From assembly GCA_963667815.1 (NCBI GenBank), contig OY764021.1: 64,000 nt of DNA, one strand, 5' to 3'. This document shows positions 18,215 through 27,242 of the stretch, piece by piece; the stretch's first letter is position 1; every line of letters begins with the position of its first letter. The position numbers and the translations under genes were made by a program. The DNA comes from Saccharicrinis sp963667815. GTDB taxonomy: Bacteria > Bacteroidota > Bacteroidia > Bacteroidales > Marinilabiliaceae. The notes below the pieces were generated by a model. The model was not told where the DNA came from. It saw only the letters and a program-made list of their open reading frames with translations, and did not search any database.

Positions 18215-20596
18215 TTAATAATCTAAACCAATAAACTCTTCATACCTGGCATTATCTACGCCTTCGGCACTTAATTTACTAAAATCCACTTCTATCCTCA
18301 AGGCTCTTAAACCTGAAGCTCCTATCAAATCTTCAAGTTCCAGGTTCTCAACTTTATCTGTAATTAAACCCTTTGAAATCATAAAATCAATATATCGCTT
18401 ATATTCTTCAATCTCTTCTGCATATGAATATATGATTGCAATTTTCCCAACCTGAGTAACTCTTTCTTTAGTATCCTTAATAAGCGCTTTATCTATTCTC
18501 TTCTTCGTTATTTCGTAACGGATATTATACGCTCCATCCACATCAAATTTCTTTTCATCTTGTCGGAATGCAATACTCAAAGGTGCAGAATGAACAAGTA
18601 TTAGTTGAGATATATCTAATTTAGTTTTCAGTGACTCTTGAATCTCCTTAACCTTTCGGGCTGTTTTAATCATTACCAACAATTGCCACAACCTTAAATT
18701 ATTCAAATAAACTTTATTGTATAACAGATTTTTAACCAGCGACTGACCTATATATGCGTTATATTCAATTCCATCAGTTCTGTATTTTTCAAAATAATGA
18801 GGAAAAACATGCTGTGCCTTTAACTGCTCTTTATCTAAAATATCACTAACATGATCATTGATCATGGTTAAACTATCTTCAAAATCCTTTCTCTTATTAT
18901 AATATACACCTAATGTAGGATCTAATTTGGCAAAATATGAGTCCACAACATTCCTCAATTCTTTATCGCGTTCTTTTAGAATATTTAAAATTGGTTGTAT
19001 CTCATCTTTTAAAAACTCGATAACAGCCATCTCATCTCCTGCTTTTAATCCTTCTTCAACACTTTTAAGGTAATTACTAATTTTAAAAAATAAATTAGAT
19101 ACAAGTGGTATATCATTTAGTATCCTATCGGAAGACAAAATATTTTTAACCATCAATAGCTGATCAGTTAAATCTGCTTGTATAGCTTTGTTTCTTTCAA
19201 TTGAAGAACCTCTGATATCCGAAGCCCCGTATATAGGAATCACATCATTGAAAACAATTGGTTCCACAACCCTGATATCATCCTCGCAACTTTCAACATT
19301 CAATAAATTCTGAACTGTTTCCCTAAACTTCCACTCTACTGTAGGATGAATGGCTGTAAACTCCTTTTGAATAATAGCTTTAACCCTATCGTTCCATTCT
19401 GTTTTTGAACGATTTATAGCTATTGCGAATATTGGAAAAACCTCATGAAGTCTTTTCACCTGAATCATAGTTAAATTTCCTGGTTTTGTACACCCAAACT
19501 CAAGTGCTCCAACAACAGTATCATCTACAACTAAAGGCACAATAACATGACTTCTTATACCCCTGCGAATAAATGCATCTACAACCTTACTACGAGGCTG
19601 ATCTTTAAAATCATTTGTTATAATGATCTTTTGGTTTATAAAAGCATCTTCATATATACTTCCTGCATAATCTTCACAGGTAAGTTCATCATAAGGAACA
19701 ATACTTTTCCAAATGAAATTTTTATTATAGGATGAGTTAAAATCAGTAATTCCAATTAATCCAACTTCTAATTCCGGATTTTCAATTAAAGATCTAATCC
19801 ATCCCTTTACATTTTCAAAACCCTGGTTCGTGATTATGGTTTGTCGATTTAATAAATCAGATTTAAGTTGAGAAATAACATAATCATAAGTCACATCAAA
19901 ATAATCAATCTTCATCATCCCTCGAAATTCATAATTCTCTAACGGAATCATTTTATTCCAATAATCAAGATCGTTATCTACATTAACGAGTATTTTTAAT
20001 TCCTCTTCACTTAATCTTCTGTGTTTATCAGATGGAATTATATTTATATACTGTGCATTAATCCGTGATGAATAAAACCGAACTAATTTAGTATTATCAT
20101 CTTCAAGTTTAAATGTTAGTGGTTTATCCTGATACAAGTCAATACCATAAATTTTATCCAGAATTAACATATAAGCGTGGAATAAAACCAATACCAACAT
20201 CTTATCTTCCTCCGGAAGAATATGACTAACCAATAAATTAGTTTTTCCAGGATCTAAGAATAATTTTTTAAAATACTGTGTAGCATAAAAAGGCTCCCAG
20301 GCAAAGGGAGGAAAAACTGCAGCTAATTCTTCCTGATTAACCAATGGATTTATAACAAAAGCCATTAGTCTATTCACAATATCCTTATTTTCTTCAAGAT
20401 ACGCTAAATCTACTTTAGTAGATTTAAGCTCAGCTTCATTTTCAATCAACGAAACTACTTGCTGAGCCATTAAGTTCATCGGATGATTATTATCAGCCGC
20501 AATATTTTCAATATCATCAATTAAATATTTAAAACTTAATGATACCTTAAAAGGAATTTTACTAAGAGTACACTTTATATTTTCCCTTTCCTTCAT
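18215..20596 (-). CDS. Large GAF-domain protein of unknown function
   Basis: About 793 residues from the ATG at 20596 (a GTG six codons earlier is possible). No signal peptide or membrane segment is seen. A GAF domain covers roughly residues 235-405 (GLIGITDFN; RGIRSHVIVPLVVDDTVVGALEFG), the core fold that binds small ligands such as cyclic nucleotides or haem. The N-terminal 230 residues are helical and unknown to me. The C-terminal 380 residues, with an IYGASDIRGSSIERN motif near 470 and a coiled-coil-like stretch near 550-600, also match no family I can name. No kinase, cyclase or phosphatase signature follows the GAF domain, so this is not a normal two-component sensor. Bacteroidota genomes appear to carry such long GAF proteins; role undetermined. 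Confidence 0.8.
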   Translation of the reverse strand: MKERENIKCTLSKIPFKVSLSFKYLIDDIENIAADNNHPMNLMAQQVVSLIENEAELKSTKVDLAYLEENKDIVNRLMAFVINPLVNQEELAAVFPPFAWEPFYATQYFKKLFLDPGKTNLLVSHILPEEDKMLVLVLFHAYMLILDKIYGIDLYQDKPLTFKLEDDNTKLVRFYSSRINAQYINIIPSDKHRRLSEEELKILVNVDNDLDYWNKMIPLENYEFRGMMKIDYFDVTYDYVISQLKSDLLNRQTIITNQGFENVKGWIRSLIENPELEVGLIGITDFNSSYNKNFIWKSIVPYDELTCEDYAGSIYEDAFINQKIIITNDFKDQPRSKVVDAFIRRGIRSHVIVPLVVDDTVVGALEFGCTKPGNLTMIQVKRLHEVFPIFAIAINRSKTEWNDRVKAIIQKEFTAIHPTVEWKFRETVQNLLNVESCEDDIRVVEPIVFNDVIPIYGASDIRGSSIERNKAIQADLTDQLLMVKNILSSDRILNDIPLVSNLFFKISNYLKSVEEGLKAGDEMAVIEFLKDEIQPILNILKERDKELRNVVDSYFAKLDPTLGVYYNKRKDFEDSLTMINDHVSDILDKEQLKAQHVFPHYFEKYRTDGIEYNAYIGQSLVKNLLYNKVYLNNLRLWQLLVMIKTARKVKEIQESLKTKLDISQLILVHSAPLSIAFRQDEKKFDVDGAYNIRYEITKKRIDKALIKDTKERVTQVGKIAIIYSYAEEIEEYKRYIDFMISKGLITDKVENLELEDLIGASGLRALRIEVDFSKLSAEGVDNARYEEFIGLDY

Positions 20597-20796
20597 ACTA
20601 TTACAAATTACCACAAAGCAAAACTACAACAAACATTTTTTCTTAAAATGGAATAAATACTCCAAATCTCAATAATTTAATATAAAATATCATTTTTCTT
20701 AGTTAAACCAAAATCAAAACAATTAGTTACCATCATTTGTTTGGCCTTTATATAAAATTTAGACAATCATAAACCTTGTATTAAAAGAATAACAAA

Positions 20797-20826
20797 AGTC
20801 ATATCATACAATTGTAGCTTATGACT
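20797..20826. promoter_or_regulatory. Imperfect 30-bp dyad upstream of the M18 aminopeptidase gene
   Basis: AGTCATA (20797-20803) pairs with TATGACT (20820-20826), and a TACAATTGTA palindrome (20807-20816) shares the same centre; 12 of 15 positions match. It ends 32 nt before the ATG. It may be an operator or a leader hairpin. Confidence 0.4.
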
Positions 20827-20858
20827 GTTTATTTATAAATTGCAAAAAAATAAATATA

Positions 20859-22160
20859 ATGACACCAGAAATTATACACGCAACAGAATTAATTGATTTT
20901 ATTTATAACAGCCCTTCCCCTTATCATGTAGTTTCAAACATCTCAAACACCCTCTTAACTAATGGTTTTGAGGAACTCAAACTTACTGACAAATGGAAAA
21001 TTGAAAAAGGTAAAAAATATTTTACTACTAAAAACGGTTCCGCCATTTTTGCTTTTACCACAGGAAATAACGACTTGCCTTCATCAGGGATTAAAATGAT
21101 TAGTGCTCATAGCGACTCCCCCGGCTTTAAGATCAAGCCGAATCCGGAAATACTTGTGGAGAAAAAACTACTTAAACTAAATACTGAAGTTTATGGTGGA
21201 CCTATTCTTATGTCCTGGTTAGACAGACCACTATCTATTGCGGGAAGAGTTAGCTTAAAATCGAAAAATCCATTATTTCCTGACCATAAATATATTGACT
21301 TTAAAAAGCCCATATTAATTATACCAAATCTAGCTATACACTTAAACAGATCGGTAAATGATGGTGTTGCGCTCAATCGCCAGAAAGATATGCTTCCTTT
21401 AATGGGCGTGATTAATGATACATTTGAAAAAGAAAACTATCTTTTAAAATTATTAGCTGATCAACTTGGTGTAAATACTGAAGACATCATTGATTTTGAT
21501 TTGACGCTTTACGAGTATGAAAAAGGCTGCATAATGGGAATAAATGATGAATTTATTAGTTCTCCTAAATTAGATGACTTGGCTATGGTTCATGCTGGAT
21601 TAAAGGCCCTGATTAACGCAACAAATAACACAAATACTCAGATGCTGTGTATTTTTGATAATGAAGAAGTAGGTAGTCAGACCAAACAAGGAGCCGGATC
21701 TCCTGTTTTATCCAATATTTTAAAACGCATTAATTTTGGATTAGGTTATGATGAAGATGATCTATACAGAATGATCTATAATTCATTTATGATTTCAGCA
21801 GATATGGCTCATTCAATACATCCTAATCAAACAGAAAAACATGATCCTGTTTTACATCCTGTAATGAATGGCGGACCTGTAATAAAAATTCATGCTAATC
21901 AAAAGTACACTACAGATGGAGATTCTGGAGCTGTGTTTGAAACGATATGTAAGAAAGCAGATGTGCCCTATCAAAAATTTGTAAACCGTTCCGATATGGA
22001 AGGTGGTTCTACTTTAGGTAATGTATCTTTAAGTCAAATTGATTTAAGATCAGTTGATATAGGTAATCCTATGTTAGCCATGCATTCCGTGAGAGAACTG
22101 GCTGGGGTAAAAGATCATTTATATATTACAAGAGCTTTTGAAACATTTTACGATATTTAA
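20859..22160 (+). CDS. apeB: M18 family aminopeptidase
   Basis: A 433-residue cytoplasmic zinc aminopeptidase of family M18, which releases N-terminal residues, often acidic ones, from peptides. The likely metal ligands are all present: His84 in SAHSDSPGF, Asp241 in LDDLAMVHA (bridging), Glu271 of DNEEVGS with Glu270 as the catalytic base, Asp316 in SADMAHS and His410 in LAMHSVRE. The opening SPSPYHVV is also typical, as is the length. It is monocistronic with a good terminator. A dyad lies just upstream. Confidence 0.95.
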   Translation: MTPEIIHATELIDFIYNSPSPYHVVSNISNTLLTNGFEELKLTDKWKIEKGKKYFTTKNGSAIFAFTTGNNDLPSSGIKMISAHSDSPGFKIKPNPEILVEKKLLKLNTEVYGGPILMSWLDRPLSIAGRVSLKSKNPLFPDHKYIDFKKPILIIPNLAIHLNRSVNDGVALNRQKDMLPLMGVINDTFEKENYLLKLLADQLGVNTEDIIDFDLTLYEYEKGCIMGINDEFISSPKLDDLAMVHAGLKALINATNNTNTQMLCIFDNEEVGSQTKQGAGSPVLSNILKRINFGLGYDEDDLYRMIYNSFMISADMAHSIHPNQTEKHDPVLHPVMNGGPVIKIHANQKYTTDGDSGAVFETICKKADVPYQKFVNRSDMEGGSTLGNVSLSQIDLRSVDIGNPMLAMHSVRELAGVKDHLYITRAFETFYDI

Positions 22161-22194
22161 AATCAAGTAAACCCTCAATTTATAACAATATTTT

Positions 22195-22235
22195 AAAAGG
22201 AAATCAACTTAATAATTATAAGACGATTTCCTTTT
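22195..22235 (+). terminator. Terminator of the M18 aminopeptidase gene
   Basis: An 11-bp stem (22195-22205 with 22225-22235) with a 19-nt loop runs into a T tract (22232-22238), 34 nt after the stop. Confidence 0.75.
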
Positions 22236-22291
22236 TTTAATTCGTATCCTGAAGATATAGTTACCGAGTGCATTGATTTAATATGAAAAAC

Positions 22292-25018
22292 CTACTCCAC
22301 TTCCTGCTTGCTCTCGCTTACCTTTTCCCAATACTCCGGCAGAGAATGATATATTGCGGATTGAATGTTAGTACGTACATCAGTAGATATTAACCTCTTA
22401 TTATATTGATTAGGATGTATTCTGTTAGATAAAAACACATAAACTAAATTGTACTCAGGATCAACCCAAACAAGAGTTCCGGTAAAACCAGAATGACCAA
22501 ACGAAGCATCTGATGCTTCGTTACATGAAGGACCAGATAACGTTTTATCCAAAACAGGCTTATCAAAACCAATCCCCCTGCGATTATCTTCTTTCACCGT
22601 TGAAGTAAAACGCTCTATTGTTTTTGGCTTTATGTACTGCTCGCCACCATATGACCCTTTATTTAGATACATTTGAAGTATTTTAGCCAAATCCTCCGCC
22701 GAAGAAAAAACACCTGCATGACCACCTACACAGCCTAACATTGCTGCTCCTGGATCGTGTACATAGCCATGAACCAACTCTTTCCTCCATGCTTTGTCAT
22801 TTTCTGTTGGAACAATATCTTTCTCATCATACTTTGAAAGTGGCTTATATAAGGTTTTAAAAGCACCTAAAGGCTTATAAAAAGTTTCACTTACAAATTG
22901 ATCCAAAGGTTCGTCATATGCTTTCTCAACAATCTCTTTAATATAATAATAACCCAAGTCGCTATATCGATAAACGGGATTCTCATCAACTTTAGAGGTA
23001 TCTATCCCCATTTTTATGGAATCAAGATATTCATAATTCATATAGAGCTTATCTGACACTTTAACATTAAATTTCCCACCACTCGAATGTCTAAAAATAT
23101 CAGATCTGTATTTCACTGAACGATTCATATACACCCAGGTATCCAATTTAATATTATACTGACTTGAATATCTTTTATTATAAATATCACCTTTTAAGCG
23201 ATCCTTATCAATGGTTCGTAAATAAAAAGGAATCCAGGCCTCTAATCCTGCCTGGTGAATTAACATATCCTGCAATTGAATACCTTGCTTATTCGTACCT
23301 ATTAAACGAGGTAAAAAATACGATAAAGAATCCTCTAGCTTTAACTTACCTTCATCATACATTTTCATAACGGAAGGAACAGAAGACACAATCTTTGTAA
23401 CAGAAGCAATATCATACAAATCATTTATTGAAACATGCTGTTTTTTATTATATGTATGATAGCCAAAGGCCTTATTATAAATAACATCTCCATCTTTTGC
23501 CACTAAAACCTGACATCCAGGAGTAGCTCTTTCCCTTATTGCTTTATAAACAATCTGGTCTATTTGACGCAAGGTATCAGTATAAGCCTTTTCAAACGCA
23601 GCCCTATAGCCTAACCTTATTTTATTAGTAGAAAAACCTGTTCCAAAATCAAAATGACTATTAATATTTTTAGCTAACATGCCTTGACAAGGAATACCTC
23701 CGAACAAAATCTGTGCAGCAATTTCCTGAGATTGTTTTCCTGATTCAAATGAAAGTAGTATAGCTTTAAAAGGATGCCCCTTAGGCAGTGCTGCCAATCT
23801 ATTTCCTGACCCAAAATGCACTAATATTAACTCTGCTTTTTCAGATACCTGATGCAAAAAGGCATACATCTTATTAGTAGCCTCCTCCGAAAACCAATCT
23901 CCATTTACACCTACAATAATTTTATCATACCCCTCGGTATCTTTACGCAATTTAAGTAAGCCATCTTCATCAGGAATATTTTCCGTACTAAAATGATCAC
24001 ATTTAGTGTATTTAGATATCATTTTTTGAAAAGCTGATCTTCCATCTACTCCAATATGTATCGAAGCATATTTTTCATCAGAAACGTTACTAAATGGAAC
24101 CAAATCTTTATTTTCCAGTAAAACACATCCTTTCCTACGTATATTATTTACAAAGACAGACATTTCCTCTTCTAATAGCTTCTCATTAGAAACAGCGTTA
24201 CGATTCTTGCAAAGCTCTTGATACAGCAGTATCTTTTTACAACTCTTTTCAAGAATACTTTCAGGCAACATTTTCTTTTCAAATATCCTTTTTAATTTTT
24301 TATAATCTTTATTATAATCATCGGTATAGATAATTCCGCCCAAACTCAATATAAATTCCAAAGGAGGTTCTTCGTATTGATCTAATATTCTTTGAAGATC
24401 GTGCCAATGCAGACTAGAAAAATAGTCATATTCAGAAACTGATGAATACTTGCTAAGCACATTGAATTTAATTTCATGCGAGACCAATACCTGTTTTGGT
24501 AGTTTATAAGTGTTAGCTATATAATATTTATTAGTGCTGTCATCTAATGTATAAGGTATCGCAATCCTTCCATAAGGTTCCAAAAAGAAATCATTACTTC
24601 TTTGTTCATCAAGCTGAAATAACAATGAATAAGGAGATTTCATAGAAAAAAAGAAACCATCCTCCTTTTTCTTTACTAACAAGTTGGAAAGTATATGAAT
24701 AGATTCTTCATTATTTCCGGCTAAATAAGCGGAGCGAATCATAACATCCGATAACATTGGATTGTCCACACCACAAAACTCATATAGCTGATCAATATTT
24801 ACTAAACCACAATGACCATCAATTTCTGTTACAGAACTGCCCAAACTAGCACCCCAAATATTATTTGAAGAAATTATAATAGTATTGATTTTATCATTCA
24901 AACTCATAGTAGAATAAACAGAATCAATTTTGTTATAATTTACCGGATATTTATTTAAAGCATTTAAATGAGTTATAAATGTGAATGTCGAAACTAAATA
25001 CAGTATATATTTTGTCAC
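22292..25018 (-). CDS. Degenerate GH3-like / beta-lactamase-type serine hydrolase fusion
   Basis: A 908-residue exported protein (signal peptide about 1-20). Residues 480-900 are a complete serine hydrolase of the beta-lactamase/class C type: the nucleophile motif S539-V-T-K542, a tyrosine motif YSDLGYY near 688 and an HSGFTG motif near the end. Residues 285-460 match the C-terminal (GH3_C) region of GH3 beta-N-acetylglucosaminidase. Bacteroidota often fuse GH3 to such a hydrolase, apparently for murein turnover. Here the preceding part (25-285) is about 100 residues shorter than a GH3 barrel. The KHFPGHGDT-type motif and the catalytic aspartate context are not seen, so the glycosidase half is probably inactive. 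The hydrolase likely acts on peptidoglycan or a related substrate in the periplasm. Confidence 0.85.
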   Translation of the reverse strand: MTKYILYLVSTFTFITHLNALNKYPVNYNKIDSVYSTMSLNDKINTIIISSNNIWGASLGSSVTEIDGHCGLVNIDQLYEFCGVDNPMLSDVMIRSAYLAGNNEESIHILSNLLVKKKEDGFFFSMKSPYSLLFQLDEQRSNDFFLEPYGRIAIPYTLDDSTNKYYIANTYKLPKQVLVSHEIKFNVLSKYSSVSEYDYFSSLHWHDLQRILDQYEEPPLEFILSLGGIIYTDDYNKDYKKLKRIFEKKMLPESILEKSCKKILLYQELCKNRNAVSNEKLLEEEMSVFVNNIRRKGCVLLENKDLVPFSNVSDEKYASIHIGVDGRSAFQKMISKYTKCDHFSTENIPDEDGLLKLRKDTEGYDKIIVGVNGDWFSEEATNKMYAFLHQVSEKAELILVHFGSGNRLAALPKGHPFKAILLSFESGKQSQEIAAQILFGGIPCQGMLAKNINSHFDFGTGFSTNKIRLGYRAAFEKAYTDTLRQIDQIVYKAIRERATPGCQVLVAKDGDVIYNKAFGYHTYNKKQHVSINDLYDIASVTKIVSSVPSVMKMYDEGKLKLEDSLSYFLPRLIGTNKQGIQLQDMLIHQAGLEAWIPFYLRTIDKDRLKGDIYNKRYSSQYNIKLDTWVYMNRSVKYRSDIFRHSSGGKFNVKVSDKLYMNYEYLDSIKMGIDTSKVDENPVYRYSDLGYYYIKEIVEKAYDEPLDQFVSETFYKPLGAFKTLYKPLSKYDEKDIVPTENDKAWRKELVHGYVHDPGAAMLGCVGGHAGVFSSAEDLAKILQMYLNKGSYGGEQYIKPKTIERFTSTVKEDNRRGIGFDKPVLDKTLSGPSCNEASDASFGHSGFTGTLVWVDPEYNLVYVFLSNRIHPNQYNKRLISTDVRTNIQSAIYHSLPEYWEKVSESKQEVE

Positions 25019-25102
25019 TTTTTATCTAATCTTTAATTATTTCTCTTAGTACTATTATCCCATCAATAAGATAATCTCAAAATTAATGTTAATGTTTGAT
25101 TT

Positions 25103-25123
25103 TATCCTTATTTATAAAGGATA
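25103..25123. promoter_or_regulatory. Hairpin or operator-like dyad upstream of a receiver gene
   Basis: TATCCTT (25103-25109) pairs with AAGGATA (25117-25123) around a 7-nt spacer, in the divergent interval between the GH3/hydrolase fusion and the receiver gene. A TTTG (25126-25129) follows and a TTTATTTG lies near 25147, so the dyad may overlap a promoter. Weak evidence. Confidence 0.3.
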
Positions 25124-25195
25124 CATTTGCATGTTTTTTAAATTATTTTATTTGGTAAATAGTAATACAAACGCTAAATTAGCAGCATATACTTT

Positions 25196-25624
25196 ATGAA
25201 TTGGAACACTGACTTACACATTATGAGTGAAAATATAAGTAGTTCTCTAAATCAAGATTGGGGAGATAAGGTTATTCTTGTTGTGGAAGATGTTGACACA
25301 AACAAGATATTTTTTGATGCTGCACTGCGTAAAACCAGTGCTAAAATATTATGGGCAAAAGATGGTCAAGAAGCCATAGATATGTACAAAGCAAACGACA
25401 TAGATTTGGTACTTATGGACTTACAACTCCCGATCCTTGATGGCTACACAGCAACTAAAGAGATAAAAAAAATAGATAGTAAAGTGCCCATTATAGCACA
25501 AACAGCGCACGTTATGTCCGGAGAAAGAGAAAAATGTTTAGAAGCCGGGTGTGACGATTACTTAGCAAAACCTATCAGGCTGCAAATATTAATGGAAACC
25601 TTATCTAAATATTTAAACGCTTAA
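25196..25624 (+). CDS. Single-domain response regulator
   Basis: A 142-residue receiver protein with a short N-terminal extension and no output domain. The acidic pair Glu31/Asp32 (VVEDVDTNK), phospho-acceptor Asp75 (LVLMDLQLP), switch Thr103 (AQTAHV) and Lys125 (LAKPI) are intact. The VVEDVDTNKIFF and AHVMSGEREKCLEAGCDDYLAKPI stretches are typical of receivers fused to hybrid kinases, so it may accept phosphate from one encoded elsewhere. An internal ATG at 25223 (MSENISSS) is an equally good start. It is divergent from the serine-hydrolase fusion and ends at a strong terminator. Confidence 0.92.
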   Translation: MNWNTDLHIMSENISSSLNQDWGDKVILVVEDVDTNKIFFDAALRKTSAKILWAKDGQEAIDMYKANDIDLVLMDLQLPILDGYTATKEIKKIDSKVPIIAQTAHVMSGEREKCLEAGCDDYLAKPIRLQILMETLSKYLNA

Positions 25625-25651
25625 GAAGATTATTCTTATTTATATAACATG

Positions 25652-25681
25652 AGCCTTAGTTTATTTCTAAGGCTTTTTTTA
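25652..25681 (+). terminator. Terminator of the receiver gene
   Basis: An 8-bp stem (25652-25659 with 25667-25674, AGCCTTAG arm), a 7-nt loop and a run of eight T. Confidence 0.85.
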
Positions 25682-25885
25682 TTTTATTTTTTTTAAAAAT
25701 AATTTCCACACAGGTAGTTAAGATCAGAATACTTGTAAGAATTACCCCAAAACTAAAGACTACCATTTATTTCTCTAATTCAACAACAATACTATACCTC
25801 CTAAGAGTTAGGTTATTTTGCATTGAGATTTTAATAGCTAAGCTTCACTAAAAGATCCATTAAAACAGCATCCCTATAAAGACAA

Positions 25886-25913
25886 AAAGCCCATCTGAAT
25901 CCAGATGGGCTTT
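25886..25913 (-). terminator. Terminator of the rpsF-rpsR-rplI operon
   Basis: A perfect 12-bp GC-rich stem (25886-25897 with 25902-25913) and a 4-nt loop, followed on the minus strand by TTTTT, 45 nt after rplI. Confidence 0.88.
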
Positions 25914-25957
25914 CCGCTGTTTGTTTGAAAATGTATCTCGTATAAGTTTATACTAAT

Positions 25958-26404
25958 TTACTCAGCAACTACTTCGAAGTTAACTTCTACTTTAACTTCT
26001 CTGTGTAGTTTAACTGTAGCTACGTATTTACCAATTTCTTTAACTTGGTCTTCTTTGATAGAAATATTCTTACGTTCCACAGTGTAACCAGCTTTTTCTA
26101 AAGCTTCTGCAATCTGAATAGTATTAACAGAACCAAAGATTTTACCAGTTGTACTTGTTTTAGCTCCAATAGTTAATGAAATTCCTTCCATTTTTTGTGC
26201 TAATTCAAGAGCATCATTTTTGATTTTCTCTAATTTATGAGCTCTTTGACGCAAATTCTCCTCATGAACTTTGATAGCAGAAGGAGTAGCTAAAACTGCA
26301 AGCCCTTGTGGAATAAGGTAATTTCTACCATATCCAGCCTTTACCTTTACAACATCATTTGCGTGACCAAGGTTGGCTACATCATCTTTTAATATTACTT
26401 CCAT
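25958..26404 (-). CDS. rplI: 50S ribosomal protein L9
   Basis: A 148-residue bL9 protein of normal length, binding 23S rRNA domain V at the base of the L1 stalk. It has the N-terminal globular domain with the family signature GxGDVVxVKxGYxRNYLIPxGLA (here beginning VILKDDVANLGHANDVVKVK), the long connecting helix (about 43-75, KVHEENLRQRAHKLEKI) and a C-terminal domain. It is the last gene of the rpsF-rpsR-rplI operon, starts 17 nt after rpsR and ends before a strong terminator. Confidence 0.98.
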   Translation of the reverse strand: MEVILKDDVANLGHANDVVKVKAGYGRNYLIPQGLAVLATPSAIKVHEENLRQRAHKLEKIKNDALELAQKMEGISLTIGAKTSTTGKIFGSVNTIQIAEALEKAGYTVERKNISIKEDQVKEIGKYVATVKLHREVKVEVNFEVVAE

Positions 26405-26421
26405 TTTTTATCCTCCTGTTT

Positions 26422-26691
26422 TTATTTCATCAAATCAGTAACATAAGGCAACAATGCTAAGTGACGAGCACGCTTAATAGCAGTTGCAACTTTTCTTTGA
26501 TACTTTAACGACGTACCTGTTAAACGACGAGGAAGAATTTTTCCTTGCTCATTTAAGAATTTTTTAAGGAACTCAGGATCTTTGTAATCAACATACTTGA
26601 TCTTGTTTTTCTTAAAACGACAGTACTTTTTCTTTTTGATCTCTACCGATGGAGGAGTTAAATATCTGATTTCACTTTGATTTTGTGCCAT
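26422..26691 (-). CDS. rpsR: 30S ribosomal protein S18
   Basis: An 89-residue bS18 protein, which pairs with S6 on the platform of the small subunit. The signature YKDPEFLKKFLNEQGKILPRRLTGTSLKYQ is seen (residues about 36-65, split here only for reading), with the basic C-terminal helix RAIKRARHLALLPYV. The N-terminus is rich in lysine and arginine. It starts 3 nt after rpsF ends, so the two are translationally coupled, matching their 1:1 binding. Confidence 0.98.
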   Translation of the reverse strand: MAQNQSEIRYLTPPSVEIKKKKYCRFKKNKIKYVDYKDPEFLKKFLNEQGKILPRRLTGTSLKYQRKVATAIKRARHLALLPYVTDLMK

Positions 26692-26694
26692 GGC

Positions 26695-27042
26695 CTATTT
26701 CTCCTTTTTTTCTTTGATGGTTTTTCTTCTTTTCTCACTATAAGCTTCTGAATGTTTATCCATTTTAAATGTTAAAAAACGAATAACACGCTCATCACGA
26801 CGAAAAGCAAGCTCAAGCTTGGCAATCACATCAGGTTCAACTTTAAAATCAAACAAGTTATAAAAACCTGTTGATTTCTTTTGAATAGGATACGCTAATT
26901 TACGTAATCCCCAATTCTCTTCGTTTACAATTTCGCCTCCGTTGTCTGTAATAACAGTGCGGAATTTTTCAACCGCTTCCTTCATCTGAACATCAGATAA
27001 AACGGGAGTCAAAATGAAAACGGTTTCATAATGATTCAACAT
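26695..27042 (-). CDS. rpsF: 30S ribosomal protein S6
   Basis: A 115-residue bS6 protein with the ferredoxin-like fold: YETVFILTP at the start, then GLRKLAYPIQKKSTGFYNLFDF at about 46-67, and the conserved RRDERVIRFLTFK near 83-95, then a basic tail ending KEKKEK. S6 binds S18 and 16S rRNA. It is first in the operon and follows a textbook Bacteroidota promoter with a leader of about 30 nt. The known S6:S18 leader motif with a CCG bulge was not recognised in this short leader. Confidence 0.97.
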   Translation of the reverse strand: MLNHYETVFILTPVLSDVQMKEAVEKFRTVITDNGGEIVNEENWGLRKLAYPIQKKSTGFYNLFDFKVEPDVIAKLELAFRRDERVIRFLTFKMDKHSEAYSEKRRKTIKEKKEK

Positions 27043-27074
27043 AATTAATATAATTAAATTATTTAATGCGGGCG

Positions 27075-27105
27075 CAAAAGTAGTTATTTTATTGCACTTA
27101 ACAAA
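27075..27105 (-). promoter_or_regulatory. Consensus Bacteroidota promoter of the rpsF operon
   Basis: On the minus strand TTTG (27102-27105), 19 nt, then TACTTTTG (27075-27082): a perfect match to TTTG-N19-TAnnTTTG. It ends 32 nt before the rpsF ATG. Confidence 0.88.
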
Positions 27106-27174
27106 TTTTTCAATCTAAAATATGCCCCACAGATACTTACATTCTATATAACACAAGTATATCCTAAAAACAAA

Positions 27175-27208
27175 AAAGACAGGAATCAGAAATAAGACTC
27201 CTATCTTT
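27175..27208 (-). terminator. Terminator of the nfnA-nfnB-DHOD-like operon
   Basis: A 13-bp stem (27175-27187 with 27196-27208), with two G-U pairs on the minus strand, sits 34 nt after the DHOD-like stop. T-rich sequence lies on both sides. Confidence 0.78.
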
Positions 27209-27242
27209 TTTAAAATTATTATCTAATAAATAGATTTTACTC

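Noticed and set aside
26990..27110. S6:S18 leader RNA motif before rpsF
   Set aside because: The leader is only about 30 nt and the expected hairpin with a CCG bulge was not found.
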